DNA of 64,000 nucleotides from Batkoa obscura. Lineage: Eukaryota > Entomophthoromycota > Entomophthoromycetes > Entomophthorales > Batkoaceae. This document shows positions 1 to 12,348 of this stretch, piece after piece. The stretch covers positions 372,001-436,000 of the forward strand of contig JASVEC010000002.1 in the NCBI GenBank assembly GCA_030770535.1, read 5' to 3'. How positions within the stretch are numbered: position 1 is the first letter of the stretch; each line of letters opens with the position of its first letter. Both the position numbers and the translations under genes were made by a program. The notes beneath the pieces were generated by a model. That model was not told the DNA's origin. It saw only the letters and a list, made by a program, of their open reading frames with translations, and did no database searches.

Positions 1-393
1 TAGGTTGTAATGTTGATATTTTATTATTATTACTTGTTTTTGAATAATCATATTGATTTCTATTTATATTAAACCCAAAACTCTTACATTCATCAAAAGA
101 ATATACTGAAGCTATAGTTGATAATAACGCTACTTGCTGATTTTTATTTCCTGTTTCCTTAAAGCACTAATTTTATACATTACTTGATTAAGTTTATTAT
201 TATCGATAGTAAACTTTGATAATATATCTTTTCTTTGTTTTGTTTTATTATAAAATTCCATGAACCTTGGGTTGTTATAAGTAGCTCTTAAAATTGATGT
301 AAATGAATTACAATGTTTATATTGTGTACTCCTCCCTATTGTATTGAAGTTTTCAAAAATTCCATTTCGAAGTTTAGTTATGAAAGTTTGCAT
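1..393 (-). CDS. Unrecognised protein fragment, broken or oddly spliced, runs off left edge
   Basis: I do not recognise this gene. An ATG at 393 opens an 87-codon frame (starts MQTFITKLRNG, rich in Asn, Lys and Thr) that stops near 130. Before that stop, coding-like sequence carries on in a different frame (ALLSTIASVYSFDECKSFGF...) to the window edge. No GT..AG intron visible between the two pieces restores one frame, so either a frameshift has broken the gene or the splicing is unusual. There is no signal peptide or membrane segment. It could be a host pseudogene or part of a mobile element; the missing left part would decide. Confidence 0.4.
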
Positions 394-1520
394 TTTATTT
401 TTATTTCAACAAAAAATAAAGTCAAATAACTGTATTTATATAATTATGTAATCATATAGTTATATATTATATATCTGTTAAATATCTAACAGAACTAACA
501 TAAAATATATAGTTAGGAAAATTAGCTATTCAAGAAAAGGAAACAATTAAAATAAGTTTTAAATAGAGACATTTAATTTTAGGCTTTTTAGATTTAACCG
601 TTATATTGGACACAAACTTAAAATTTTAAATTTGGATTAATTTCTAAGTAAATTCTGAAACCAATTAGGACAGCCCCATATTATGTACTATCTATTCCAC
701 GGTATTATCATATATCTTTGCTCCTTCTCCCAAGTCTAATTGAAATAGTTTCCCATATCTTGCTTTATTATATCAATGTTTGTATATATGAACCAAAATT
801 CACATAAATAATATAGATCATCCTTTGTTATCATACATTCGCCATGTTCTACCCTTGGTATTACCGCATTAATTTTATAAAATAAAATACTTAAAAATAA
901 TAGAAACAGTATAGTTGTTAAAGATAGTTAGGTAACACTTTTTTTAATTTTTATGTAATCTTTACTCTTTAGTTTGAATTTTATTAAAACTTCCTCATGT
1001 TTTTACAGTATATTATAATTTCCTAAAGCATTGATTTGATTTATTTAATTTGTTAAAACATCATGCACCATTTATAGCTTGATTTTCTATACCCTTATCT
1101 CCTTCATATCCGACATTTTTTTCTTACATTTCAATATTATCAATTTTGTGCAAGAGTTAAAGATTTGATATGTAAAACTGTTATTTTCTATGATATTTTA
1201 TCATAGAAAATTCGAATAAGAATCCTTATTTTATAAAAATAAAAGTGTTACATTAAAATACTAGACAACAACTATCCTTTTCATAGGCTATATATAGGTT
1301 AGTATATTTTAGCATTCAATTTCAGACGCTAATTTATAAATAGTCAAACACTTGGTCTAAATAATCATTACACTATGATTAAAAATTCAACTATTTTAAA
1401 GGAGAAACTGTACCATATAAAAATTACAAAATTTGATTCAGTTCTCAGGATAATAAGACCAAAGTTGCATTTAAACGAATAATAAAAAATAAATAAATAA
1501 CATAAGTTTACTCTACAATC
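394..1520. other. Intergenic, nothing recognised
   Basis: AT-rich sequence with no open frame of note, no tRNA and no copy of the MITE families found elsewhere in the window. Confidence 0.6.
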
Positions 1521-2463
1521 CTATTTATTCAAATTGAGTGTTACCACCTTAGTAACAATTTTATAAACTCTTCCGCTTTCAGACGACTTTTCCCCACAAG
1601 CATAAGCATACAATTCACTTTAACTATTAGTATATATGTATTGAATTATAATATGATTACCTAGCAATATGAGAAAGGGGAGTCCAGCTTGAAAAATCAG
1701 AAGATGGCATATCTTTACGATTATTAGGTGTATCAAGCATAACTCTGAGATTTATATTTAAAATAAGTAAACATAAATATAAATATATTCTTACGGTGCA
1801 ATAGCAATAACCTTAGCTCCTTTTGGTAAACCGGAATTGTCTTGTGCTAAAGAGGCAGTTAATTGATGGACTGCTGCTTTGGCCATACCATAACCAATGG
1901 CAAATGAGCTACCACCTAATGCTCCAGCAGCACCAGTTAATACCAAAAGACCGTTTCTATCAATTAAATAATCAAAATTAATAAAAATAAAAATAAAAAT
2001 AAGAAAGTATACTCTTTAAGATATTTTGATGAAATATGGGAAGCGATCAAAGAAGAGTTGACACTTTGTTTCCACATTAATTCTGAAGTTTCAAAGAGCT
2101 CTAATATAATTAGAAAAAAACAAATTAAATTATCAATAAAAATTCACCAGTAGAAGAAGCATTTCCCATAGCAAAACCACCAGCTACATTAATAATAGCA
2201 TCAAACTTTCCAATCGATGAATTTTCAAGTTGTTTTAAAATTTCTTCACTTTGTTCTTTACATTTCTTATTCAAATCTAAAATAATTGATGTTTCAGCTT
2301 CAGAATTGGTACGAGTATCGATGGAGAGTACTTTCTTTAAAACTAATTAGCATATATGATTTTATTTTATTTTATTTTCTATTACCCATGATTTTTGTTT
2401 GAAGTAGTTAACTAAAGTTGATCCTAAAGCTCCACTTCCTCCATAAATTAATACACTTGACAT
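1521..2463 (-). CDS. QDPR: Dihydropteridine reductase (QDPR-like SDR), six exons
   Basis: Regenerates tetrahydrobiopterin from quinonoid dihydropterin using NADH in the cytosol; this is family knowledge. I join exons 2386-2463, 2148-2334, 2013-2100, 1795-1956, 1661-1744 and 1521-1617; they total 696 nt and keep one frame, giving 231 aa (human QDPR is 244). Seen: a short N-terminal Rossmann motif YGGSGALGS (residues 7-15), [27 protein letters not shown], a catalytic Tyr140 with Lys144 ([12 protein letters not shown]), and the family-specific stretch [20 protein letters not shown]. All introns start GT and end AG; the second and last acceptors are chosen partly by frame and are the least certain. 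The start is the only ATG before the glycine motif. The presence of QDPR implies biopterin-dependent hydroxylation, known in some early-diverging fungi such as Mortierella. Confidence 0.9.
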
Positions 2464-3173
2464 TTTTGTTATTTGTTAATAAAGATAAATCTATTTTTTT
2501 ATTTTTAAATTCTTCAAGTAGATATTCTATTGAAATGAAATTCCATAACATTGGAAGTTGATAGGTTCAAATGAAAGCTGATGTCACTTATCCAAGGTAC
2601 TAACAAAATTAAAATAATCATTACAAGGACTTTTCTATTATTTTGAAAAAGGTTTATTTTTTATACAGCTAATAATTTTTTTGTATTTATTTCCTATATG
2701 ATCGATATATAATTTGTTAATTTATATTAAAAATAGGATTTAAATAGAAATTATTAAAGTCAAAAATTTATTATTTAAGTATTTTTTTAAAATTTTTCCT
2801 TATTATTATTAAGTTATTTAATATCATTTTAAAAATATAATTTGAATTTGTATACTCAGATACTTAGACTTATATTCAATGTTCTATATGTCTATTTAAA
2901 AGCTTAATTCAAATTCAAATTAAATTTACTATTTTGCTTATTTTGTCCATATTCTATGTAGCATAAAGTTTTGAAAATAATTAAATAAAATATGAGGATG
3001 TTTTTTTTGATTTTATTACTTTTCCATTTTTCAAGCACTATTTGAGTGAAAAGAGTATTAGTGAAATTCTTAAACAAAAAAACAGATCCCCCATATTAAA
3101 AAATTATTCTAATTTTGTTTTATTTTATTTTATTTCAATATTAAAAAAAAGATATTGTATTCAATTAACATAA
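2464..3173. other. Intergenic with one MITE-1 copy
   Basis: Separates the start of the pterin reductase gene from the end of the sugar transporter gene. Apart from the MITE-1 copy at 2991-3096 I see only AT-rich sequence. Confidence 0.6.
2991..3096 (-). mobile_element. MITE-1 copy
   Basis: First of about 28 related ~105-bp elements. The family has imperfect terminal inverted repeats starting TATGGGGATGTWTTTTT, a TA at each outer edge, and an asymmetric core whose most conserved words are TTCCACTCAAATAGCGCTT and AATGGAAAAAGTAATGAA. It has no coding capacity. I call the strand + when AATAGCGCTT reads on the plus strand; this copy is reversed and moderately diverged (TATGAGGATG). Confidence 0.8.
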
Positions 3174-4664
3174 TTATTTAGGTACATAAAAAAGGACCGT
3201 TAATAAAAATAAAGCATTAGTAATAACAAAGCCTAAAAATGCTAACCAACCTGCATATGAAAGTAGTAATGGGAAAATCAATGTTACTAAAAAACTTATA
3301 CTATATATAAAAAATAAATAATTAATATCTTATTAATATAATAATAATAATAATAATAATAATAACTTACATCCAATTCAAACATAATGCAATACCCGAG
3401 ATAAAATCTAAATAAACCTTAGGCACTAATTCGGGTAACATAATATAAGATAAAGATAATAATCCAAAATTATAAAAAACAATAAAAATTAATACTAAAA
3501 ATAAAGTTATTATTAATATTGTTAATAAATTAAAAATATAAAAAAGCACTTACTAGCCACAATCTGGACGATTCCATTTTTAAAATAAGCAGCAATTAAT
3601 ACAATTAACCAAGCTAATGTTTGAATAATGGCACCTAACAATAGTAAAGTTTTACGATGAAATTTATCAACTATAAAAGTGGTCACTAAAGAAGCTAATA
3701 ATGTAATTGCAGCTACTCCAATGATAGCCGAATAAGCATCAGTTGGACTTAAGTTTTGTTGCAATATTGATAAAGAATAAAACAATAATGCAGAAATACC
3801 ACAGATTTCTTGAAAACAAATTAAACTAATGGCTAACAAACAATTATGAAATATTGTTTTATCTTTAAATATATTCTTATAACTTATAGTTGGATTTTTT
3901 TCTTCATTTAATTCGAGTAATATGTTCTTCATTTCATTTTCAATATTATATCCTTTTCTTAATAATTTTAAATTTGTTTCAGCTAAACTTAATTCCTTCT
4001 TTAATACTAATGTTTTTGGCGACTCAATAATTTGAACTGTTAGTATCAATTGAACAAATCCAATAACTGCAATAAACGCTAAATAAATACGCCAATTAAT
4101 GCCTTTTTCGACCATAATACCTAAGATCATGGAAATAAAATAACCTAAAGAAATAGCTACACAAGTCAATGAGGAAATAGCACCATGGAGTTGGATAGTA
4201 GCAATATCCCCTAAATAAGTAGGTAATATAACCGTAGAAAAGCCAATAGCAATTCCAATCAAGATTCGTCCAATCAACAATTGAAGAAATCCATAGGCTG
4301 AGGCTAATAAGATACCGCCAATAATATAAATAAGTGGAGGTATAAAGAAGGATTTTTTATAACCTAAGCGATGAATTGAATACCCACTTAATAAAGATCC
4401 TATTAAAGCACCAATAGCTATGATTCCTATTATTAAACTCCATTCAAATTCATTTAATTCAATACACGTAACGGAAGATTGTGTATTACAATCACTTATA
4501 TAAGTAGCCATTAAGTTAGAGACAGCTAAATTATAACCCATATTAAAACAGGTTAAACTAGCTATTAAAGAGATTATCGTTAATTGCTTCGTTAATTTAC
4601 ATGTTAATGAATCAGGTTCTTGTGGGTCTATATGGATTATGGAATCAGTTTTTGTATGATACAT
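3174..4664 (-). CDS. MFS sugar transporter, three exons
   Basis: Membrane transporter of the major facilitator superfamily, sugar porter branch; the substrate cannot be read from sequence. Exons 3554-4664, 3371-3494 and 3174-3294 give 1356 nt and 451 aa, close to the family length. Seen: a cytoplasmic N-terminus of about 27 aa, first membrane span ISLIASLTCFNMGYNLAVSN, sugar-porter TM4 text GRILIGIAIGFSTVILPTYLGDIA, the ESPKTLV motif after TM6, FQEICGISALLFYS in TM7, and a final exon encoding the last spans and ending ALFLLTVLFYVPK. The usual loop motif is weakened to LGYKKSF and the C-terminal tail is very short. The introns (59 and 76 nt) have GTAAGT donors. The next gene upstream, a secreted glucanase, would fit carbohydrate scavenging, but that link is only inference. 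Confidence 0.9.
3341..3365. repeat. (AAT)n microsatellite inside an intron
   Basis: Short uninterrupted ATA/AAT trinucleotide run inside the second intron of the sugar transporter gene. Confidence 0.8.
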
Positions 4665-6285
4665 AATAGTTTATAATATTGAAGATACTTTAATATTTCA
4701 ATAGACTTTGTTATTAAATATAAAAAAGGAGTTGAATTTTATTCAATTAAAATATTTCAATGTTTCAAATAAAGTTGATAGTATTTATATCGAATTGAAT
4801 GAATTGTTGTAATATTATTAATAATAAGTTAATAAATTAATAAAGATAAAATTATTAATAAACTTTAAATAAAATTAATTAAGAGGAGGAGATGAAATTT
4901 ATTTTTCATTTTTTATTTTTTTATAACTTTTCTTTTATTTAGTAACTAAAACGATCATTTGGCATAAAGTGAACTAGAAAATTTGACCAATCTAGAAAGC
5001 AGCATGAATTTCTAAATTTGAAATCAACTTTGCTTTTATTTGATTTTTATTTCCCACTCTAATGTTCTGAATATTTAAGATTTATTTAATGTATTATCAT
5101 TTGATATTAAAAAAACAAGTTATTAACCATAATATTTCAGCTGTCAAGTATAAATATTAAACATTAAATATTAAATTGACTATATTAATTTATTTTTTAA
5201 TTCTTTTATCTTTTTAAACTTAGTATAGTATTTTTACTTATTAATTTATCATAATATATTTCTATTACGATCACTGGTTTAGATCTTAAGATACAAAATA
5301 TTTGTTTTTATAACTATTGAATATTTATAAATAAATGCAATAGGATATAGCATCTCATTGAAGTCTTCTTGTTCATTAGAATATTATTTATTCTTTTATC
5401 TATATCTGTTATTTTTTTACTTAATATATAAAATATCACTAATCAAACCTATTTTTATCTATCCCTTGTTATTGAATATACTTAATATCTCAGATTTATA
5501 TTGACATGTCTCATTTTGAAAACATAAATATTCATAATCAAATATTGTAAGTTTCAATGTTAGGATAACAAATGACTGTTTTTATTAAATTCAATAATAT
5601 ATCATTTAATACTATTTTAATTTTATTTTAATTTTATTTTAATTTTATTTTAATAAAAATTGAATTAAGAACTATCCCAATTGAAATTATGATAATAAGT
5701 TAAATTAAATTAAATTAAATTAAAATATTGTTTATATACAATCATTATAATTATTTAGTTATAAAAACATTTTATTATTATTAATATAATAAAAACTGAT
5801 TATTGATCTATTCTCTATTTTATTTACAATGATGATATTAATTAATAATAATGGGGATGTATTTTTTTGCTTAGGAATTTTGCTAACAATTATTCCACTC
5901 AAATAGCACTTGAAAAATGGAAAGAGTAATGAAATCAAAAAATACCCCTTGATGGTGGCTATTTATCAAGTAACTTAATTAATTAATAAATTCTTAAAAG
6001 TTACTACCAAGGTCTCTTATATTAAATTTATATAATCATTCTATAATTGAAATATTATACTATTACTTAGTAACTTAATTGATAAGTCCTTTAAAATTAC
6101 TGATAAAGCCTTTAAATTAATATACTAAATTTTATTATTACTATTTATATTCTAAAGTTCATTGTATAAGTGGAATACAATTAATAATTTAATAATTAAT
6201 ATTTTATTATGAAATAAAACAACAACTAAAATGAATACACCTATCTTGTAAACTCTATCACTACTCATGATCTTTCCTTCTTCCT
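4665..6285. other. Intergenic, AT-rich, with short tandem repeats and one MITE-1
   Basis: Holds a (TTTTATTTTAA)-type run near 5612-5652, a (TAAAT)n run near 5701-5722 and a MITE-1 copy at 5850. No gene seen. Confidence 0.6.
5850..5950 (+). mobile_element. MITE-1 copy
   Basis: Plus-orientation copy; left end ATGGGGATGTATTTTTTTGC, right end worn (AATACCCCTTGATGG). Both TIRs recognisable. Confidence 0.75.
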
Positions 6286-7383
6286 TTACACACAAGCCTT
6301 TTCGGCTCTCAAAGATAATTGATGATGTCTAATTCTATCTTTTGAAAACAAACCAAAATGTTTTTCTACTCCATTAAACAATTTAAATTCTTTCCATCCT
6401 GAATCATAAGCTTCAAAGAGATAATAATGAATTTTATAATAATCACATAAACAAATCAATTTTTTAAAGAAACTTTCTTGTTCTTTAAAACCTGGAATAC
6501 CTGTATTATCTACCTGTTGTCCCCCATTAGGCCATCCAGTTTCTCCTATAATAATCGGTTTGTTATGTATCGAATATATAGATTGAAATCGTAAATATTG
6601 ATCTAATACTCGTAAAGCAGCTTCTTTACTTGGATTTAATTTCTGATCGAAATATGGATGAATATTTAATAAAATAGCATCTGATTCCTCCGCTAATTCA
6701 TGATCCCATAAAATAGGTATTTCTGTTGTATATACTGGTATATTTAAATCAAATTCTTTAACTATTGATTTAACTTTTCTTAACATATCAATTAATTCCA
6801 TTTTACTTAATGATTTAGTAAATAATTCTTCATTACCAACACAAATACCAATAATATTATCCTCCCTTCCTCTTGCTTTACTTCTTAAATATTCTACTTC
6901 ATCTAATACTTTCTTTAATTCTTTACTCTCAATCTCAAATCTTCCTTCCCCTCTTACCCACATACCAATCATTAATTTCATGTTAGGTGCTAATCTATTA
7001 ATACTTGATAATACCATTGATGTTTGATTACAGTCCATACCGTATAAATGTAATCTTGAGGTAATCGGACTTATTAATTTAATATCTTGATCAATTTCTC
7101 TTTGAGTTGGACATCTTCCTTCTCGATATGGAGAATAAATCATACCATGAATATTGAGGTTGGAGGAATCAGTTAAAGTATCAATATTATTTGCAAATTG
7201 ATTATTAATACTAGTTAATTGAGTTTGTTCTCGATTTGAAATAGGTTGATTTAAGTCTTGATTAGTACTTGATGATGCTATTGATAATTGAGATTTATCA
7301 AGTTGAATTTTTAAACATTGATTTAAGTTTATAAAAAGCAATGCTGATGATAATAAAGATAATAAAGATAATAAAGATTTCAT
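6286..7383 (-). CDS. Secreted GH17 beta-1,3-glucanase-like protein
   Basis: Cell-wall glucan hydrolase or transglucosylase of glycoside hydrolase family 17, probably secreted or wall-bound. Single exon, 365 aa. Residues 1-23 form a signal peptide of Leu/Ser repeats (SLLSLLSLLSSALLF) ending near NQC. A Ser/Asn/Gln-rich linker follows to about residue 75, then the catalytic domain: GMIYSPYREGRCPTQ, SRLHLYGMDCNQ, the acid/base Glu185 in GICVGNEELF, and the nucleophile Glu281 in PIIIGETGWPNGG. Both catalytic residues are intact. There is no GPI-anchor signal or cellulose-binding module, and the protein ends at EKACV. The repeated triplets in the signal peptide (TTATTATC-type) look prone to slippage. 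The first ATG in frame is used; no intron is visible. Confidence 0.92.
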   Translation of the reverse strand: MKSLLSLLSLLSSALLFINLNQCLKIQLDKSQLSIASSSTNQDLNQPISNREQTQLTSINNQFANNIDTLTDSSNLNIHGMIYSPYREGRCPTQREIDQDIKLISPITSRLHLYGMDCNQTSMVLSSINRLAPNMKLMIGMWVRGEGRFEIESKELKKVLDEVEYLRSKARGREDNIIGICVGNEELFTKSLSKMELIDMLRKVKSIVKEFDLNIPVYTTEIPILWDHELAEESDAILLNIHPYFDQKLNPSKEAALRVLDQYLRFQSIYSIHNKPIIIGETGWPNGGQQVDNTGIPGFKEQESFFKKLICLCDYYKIHYYLFEAYDSGWKEFKLFNGVEKHFGLFSKDRIRHHQLSLRAEKACV

Positions 7384-8391
7384 GAGATTATTATGCTATT
7401 AATTAATGTTGTATAGTAATAAAAATAACAAAGTATATTCATTAATATTTATTGATATTTATTTATTTTTATTTGCATTTGTATTTTTGTATTAAAATTC
7501 TTTTTTTTTTCATATTAAAGTTTCATAATTAAATTTCCAAGTTTCAAATTACTTCTCATTCAATTAGTTGATTTAATAAATCCTTTCCAATTTAAGAAAT
7601 TGATTGGAATTTTAATAACGATTTTATTTTATGTTGGCGTTTTATTAAATTAGATTTAAAAGCTTTTAAATTGATAGCTATTTGATATTTTTGAAGCTAA
7701 CTTATTTTTATAATAAAATTATAGCTATTTATATTTTTTTTCCTTGAAAGTAATCTAATTCATTAACCCTTTGAGTACCAAACATTTCAAAAAATATTTC
7801 ATTCAATTAAATTGGGATTTTGTTCAATCAGGATTAATAATTTGATGAATAATGTTTATTCTAGCTTAATTTCGATTTAATATCATATGTAAAAGCAATG
7901 TTTGTCCTAACTTAATTTTGCTCTACAAAAATTTGACAAGTATAATTCGTCTAGAGTACTCAAGTAGTTAAGTTATTATTTCAGATTAGCTTAGTCTTTC
8001 TCTCTTTAAAAATTGAAAGTTAATTTCCTTTAGAAGCAACTTTTTTATAGTAATACTTATGTCACTGAAAAGTTTTTAGAATTCTCTTAATTGTTGTTAA
8101 AAGAGAACAATTTTGAAATTATTTTGTACCTTTCTAATAAATAAATTATTAACAAAATATTATTATAGAATAGAAAGATAATTTCAATTTCATGTTTAAT
8201 TGGATCCATTTTTAACTTTATTATATTGAGATCAATGAGTTGATCTTTTATTAATATACAAATTATTAGAATAAAAATGATTCAAACCTAATTCAAAGAA
8301 AGTTCTAGAAATTGATTCTAGAAGTTAAATCGAAACCTAAAAAATATTGATTTTTTATTTTTCAATACAACAAAAGTAACAAATTAAATAA
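7384..8391. other. Intergenic between divergent GH17 and SGT1 genes
   Basis: Shared upstream region of two divergently transcribed genes. It contains the TTAA-flanked MITE-2 at 7767-7967; otherwise I see only AT-rich sequence without a clear TATA box. Confidence 0.6.
7767..7967. mobile_element. MITE-2, TTAA-flanked piggyBac-like non-autonomous element
   Basis: A 201-bp stretch bounded on both sides by TTAA (7763-7766 and 7968-7971). Its left end reads CCCTTTGAGTACC and its right end, reverse-complemented, reads CTACTTGAGTACT, 10 of 13 matching. TTAA target duplication with CCC-starting ends is the known hallmark of piggyBac elements. It has no coding capacity. A second copy with similar ends lies at 31396. 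Confidence 0.55.
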
Positions 8392-9914
8392 ATGATATTT
8401 AACCTTGATCAACATACCAACACTACCCCAGATCCACGTCTTGTTCAAGCGGAAGATTATTTTAAATCCTCGGATTATGAGAATGCATTAAATCTATATA
8501 ATGATATTTTGAGAAATAAAGGACTTATTGAAGAAATTGATTTATTATATAAAAAAGGGTTATGTTTATATCATTTAAAACGCCGAGAGGAAGCATTAGT
8601 AGATATAACAAAAGTAATATTAACATTGGAAAAGAAAAAACCCATAGATAAAAAACTGTTAGCGGAAGTATATTATAGGAAAGGGTAAGTTTAATAAATT
8701 GAAATTTAGTTTAAAATATGAAATTATTTAAAATAATTACTTTACTTTTAGATTATTATTATTTGAGTTAACTCGTTATCCACAAGCACTTAAAGCCTAT
8801 AAAAAAGCGGAACAATTGGGCTATAAAAACGATATTAAAGAATTAATTCAACAAGTGGAACCCATGGTACCTAAAGGTAAAATAAGACAAAAAAAGAAAC
8901 ACATACATAGTTTTTTTTAAAAATGTTTTATAATTAATAAACTCTATTATTTATTAGATGAATCTAATAAAGATAGTATCGAAACTATCAAACCAAAAGA
9001 TATTAAAACTCAGCCAAAACCTGCTCCAGTAGAACAGAAGAGGGAAGTAATTCAACCTAAACCAGTTGGGTTTTCTATTCCAGATAAAATTCGGTAACAA
9101 ATTTTTGATTTTTAATTATTTTAATGGAAGTTTAATTTTGTACAAGTCATGAATGGTATCAAACGGATTCCTCTGTAATTGTTAGTATATTTATAAAGAA
9201 AGCCGATGCTAAAAAAACAAACGTTGAGTTTAAAGAAAAAGAAGTAAGTCTTATTTGAAATACTAACAATAAATATTAAAAATTAATATTTTTATTGATT
9301 AGTTTACTTTAATAATTCAACAAGATAATAGCTCTGACTTTCAATTTACAATTGATCCCTTATTAAATGAAATTGATCCCAAAGAATGTAAATTTGAAGT
9401 GTTATCTACTAAAATTGAAATTACATTAAAAAAAGTCAATTTTGGATTAAAATGGAGTGCACTAGAAGCAAGTGAAGAAACTTTGGTTAAAAAAGCGACT
9501 ACAGGTAAAAAAGAAAAGAAAAGATGTTATTGATTATATTCAAAAGGAATAGAAATTAAATTATCTTAATAGATGCGCCAAGATATCCATCAAGTAGTAA
9601 AAATGCTAAAAATTGGGATCAATTAGCAACTAAAATAGAAAAAGAACTTGCAGAAGAAGAAAAAGATCATGAAAATGTAAATGCAGCATTTCAACAAATT
9701 TATGCTAACGCGGATGATGATACAAGAAAGGCGATGATGAAATCGTATATTGAATCAAATGGTACTTCGTTGTCTACTAATTGGGAAGAAGTATCTAAAA
9801 AGAAAATGGAAATTAATCCCCCAGATGGACTTGTGGCTAAAAAGGTAAATGATTTGATTTTAAAATTAATCTTTATCAATATTGATTTTTTGTTTTTGTT
9901 TTTAGTGGGAATGA
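8392..9914 (+). CDS. SGT1: SGT1 co-chaperone (TPR-CS-SGS), seven exons
   Basis: Hsp90 co-chaperone acting with Skp1/SCF and kinetochore clients in the cytosol and nucleus. Exons 8392-8684, 8752-8876, 8958-9093, 9147-9243, 9303-9504, 9573-9844 and 9906-9914 total 1134 nt, 377 aa (yeast Sgt1 395). Domains in order: TPR repeats from residue 1 to about 138 (AEDYFKSSDYENALNLYNDI, YYRKGLLLFELTRYPQALKA); a Pro/Lys linker; the CS domain from about 184 (HEWYQTDSSVIVSIFIKKAD ... LKKVNFGLKWSALE); and the SGS domain at the end (PRYPSSSKNAKNWDQL, MMKSYIESNGTSLSTNWEEV). The last exon encodes only Trp-Glu-stop, completing the conserved PPDG..AKKWE ending. Introns are 53-81 nt with good CTAAT or TTTAG ends. 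Nothing looks damaged. Confidence 0.93.
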
Positions 9915-10454
9915 ACATAATATTTTTTTAACGGATTATAAAATTGATCAAATAAAATAAGCTTGATAATATACTTCAATCAACATTTTAAGAATTAGTT
10001 TTAAATCAATTAAATTCCTGAAAATTTCAATAGTTTATAATTGTTATCATTGTTGTTTAAGTTGAAGTAACGTTATAATGTTATTGATTTAACAATTTAA
10101 GTTTATAAGAACTTGTAAGGTAATTAATAGATTATAAAGTGAATATAAATGAAATCAATTATTCATTTTCAATTTACTTGTCAACTATAAATCTAAAAAA
10201 TGGGAGATCTAGCCTCAATATAATGACTTAATAAAACTCAAAGATTTAAAAAATAATTAGTTTAAAAAGTTTTAAAAAGTATTTTAAGTTGATTGAACTG
10301 AATAACTAAGAACTAAGGATTTTAAAATTTTATTTAGAAATAAATTAATTATGCTAAAGGTAATAAAACTTTTATTTTTGTTATTAAATAAAGTTCAAAC
10401 AGATACTAAATTACTCACAAATTAATAAGTATAATAATAGTTTAGAGTGGAAAT

Positions 10455-10560
10455 ATATGGGGATGTATTTTTTTAAGAATTTTACTAATAATTATTCTAC
10501 TCAAATAGCGCTTGAAAAATAGAAAATGTAATGAAATTTAAAAAAACACCGTCTCATATA
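10455..10560 (+). mobile_element. MITE-1 copy
   Basis: Plus orientation; left end ATATGGGGATGTATTTTTT intact, right end diverged (ACACCGTCTCATATA). First of a cluster of three. Confidence 0.8.
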
Positions 10561-10688
10561 AAAAAACTGACAGAAGCTAAAAATATTTAAAACATGTGAT
10601 GTTAAAATAATATTTACAACATTTAGGATAGAACTAATCATTAAGTTATTTTATTATTATTATTATTACTATCGTTAAAAAACTTAAT

Positions 10689-10796
10689 ATATGGGGATGT
10701 ATTTTCGTGTTTAAGAATTTTACTAACAATTTTTCCGCTTAAATAGTGCTTAAAAAATGGAAAAAATAATGAAGTTAAAAAAACACTCCTATATAT
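10689..10796 (+). mobile_element. MITE-1 copy
   Basis: Plus orientation, near full length, core reads AAATAGTGCTTAAAAAATGG; flanked by TAT..ATA. Confidence 0.8.
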
Positions 10797-10849
10797 CTTT
10801 ATAAATAACATAACATTGAAATTAATTTTTCATAACTAAATAGTTTAAT

Positions 10850-10955
10850 ATGATGATGTTTTTTTTGGTTTCATTACTTTTCTATTTTTTAAGTGCTATT
10901 TGAGGGGAAAGGTTGTTGCTTAGGTCCTTAAACAAAAAAATACATCCCCAATATA
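10850..10955 (-). mobile_element. MITE-1 copy
   Basis: Minus orientation, only 53 bp after the previous copy and facing it; right TIR ATACATCCCCA intact, left TIR diverged. Confidence 0.8.
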
Positions 10956-12258
10956 AAATTATAAACTAAAAGTAATAATAATAATATAATTTGATTTTTA
11001 TATTTTTGGTTGTTTTGTAACTTTATATCAATACTCATTTCATACATAATATTATTCAAACTAACATACAAAATATATTCGGATTTTGCTTTTACTATCA
11101 TTTTATGTTCAAAATAGACAAAAATTATAAATGCAGACCCAATTACATTAACTTTTTTCTAATTCAAATTTATTACAAAAAGTAAATTAAGCCAAAATTT
11201 TAAAAGAGAGCCCCGTTTTTAGAAATTTATTAAATAGTCAACAAGAATTAAGTGAAATTTCAACTCAATTTAATTTGAATTTCTTTTGAACTATTGACAT
11301 TGGACAAAATACTGCTTTTTCTATATAAGATAATTTTCTAATAAAGTAGAGTTATATAAAATATATAAACAATATTATCATAATATATAATTTCAGTAAT
11401 AAAATTTTAAAAATAACTCAATTGCTTTTCAAAACGATTATAAATAACCTTAAAGTTCTAATACTTTATGGAACAAGTGTCACTCTTATTAAATGAAATG
11501 ATTTCATTAGGAAAAATGAAGTTAAAAGAATTCAGTTATATTACTTTGTACAATAATACTATAAAGCACAGTGATAAAGTTATTAGTTTTATTATAAATG
11601 TTAATGATATTAATACTGTTATTGTTATTCTATTATTCAACCTATTCTCTAATTATTAGAAGTATCTTTATTTAAATTGAATTAATATACTGATAATTTT
11701 AAAATTATATTTATATAAAAATTAAATTTGAGGAATATACTTTGATGTTTTTTTAAAATTAGAGTGAGCTAAAAATAGAAAAAGGGCTTTAAAAATAATT
11801 CATTTTTTTAAAATCGAAACTTACTTTATATAAAAAGAAATTATATATTAATTATATATTATTATATCGAGTTTAATACATGCTATTTAAGTTGATTAAA
11901 CTATTCGCAAATACGAGCATTTCATTAAGTAGATGAAGATAGTGGTGAAAGATAAAAGTTCAATAGAAAGCGGAAGCTTTCAAAAAACCAAGAAGAATGA
12001 TTTCATTTAGTATTAAGTCTAGAAAGTTGTAACTAAAATCCAACAAATGATATTCGATTTTTTTTAAGAAAGTGAAGTTTAAATTCCAAAAATAGACAAG
12101 ATATGCTTAAAAATTGGAAACTAAAATAAAAAGTTTCAAACCAATTTAAGGCATAAAGACTCAGGGCTTTTTTTAAAATTCCTAAATCAAAACACTTTGT
12201 TAAGCTACCGCACCATCAAAAAAATGTGATAATTTGAAACGGAAATTTGGCAAAAAAG

Positions 12259-12268
12259 TATATAAATA
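12259..12268 (+). promoter_or_regulatory. TATA box of the 109-aa gene
   Basis: TATATAAATA about 80 bp before the ATG at 12349. The same TATA type precedes several other genes in this window. Confidence 0.5.
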
Positions 12269-12348
12269 AAATGGCATATTCTTTTTTTAAATTATAATTT
12301 TATTAAATATAAAAAACAGTTCTACTCCTTTAAAATATATTATAAACA

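Larger units (their letters stand above)
9915..12258. other. Intergenic, MITE-rich
   Basis: Begins the gene-poor tract. Three MITE-1 copies lie within 500 bp (10455, 10689, 10850). Short open frames such as 11468-11659 show no homology or codon structure I would trust. Confidence 0.6.

Noticed and set aside
11468-11659. 63-codon open frame on the plus strand
   Set aside because: Composition is that of AT-rich random sequence (long Ile/Asn/Val runs) with no supporting signals.
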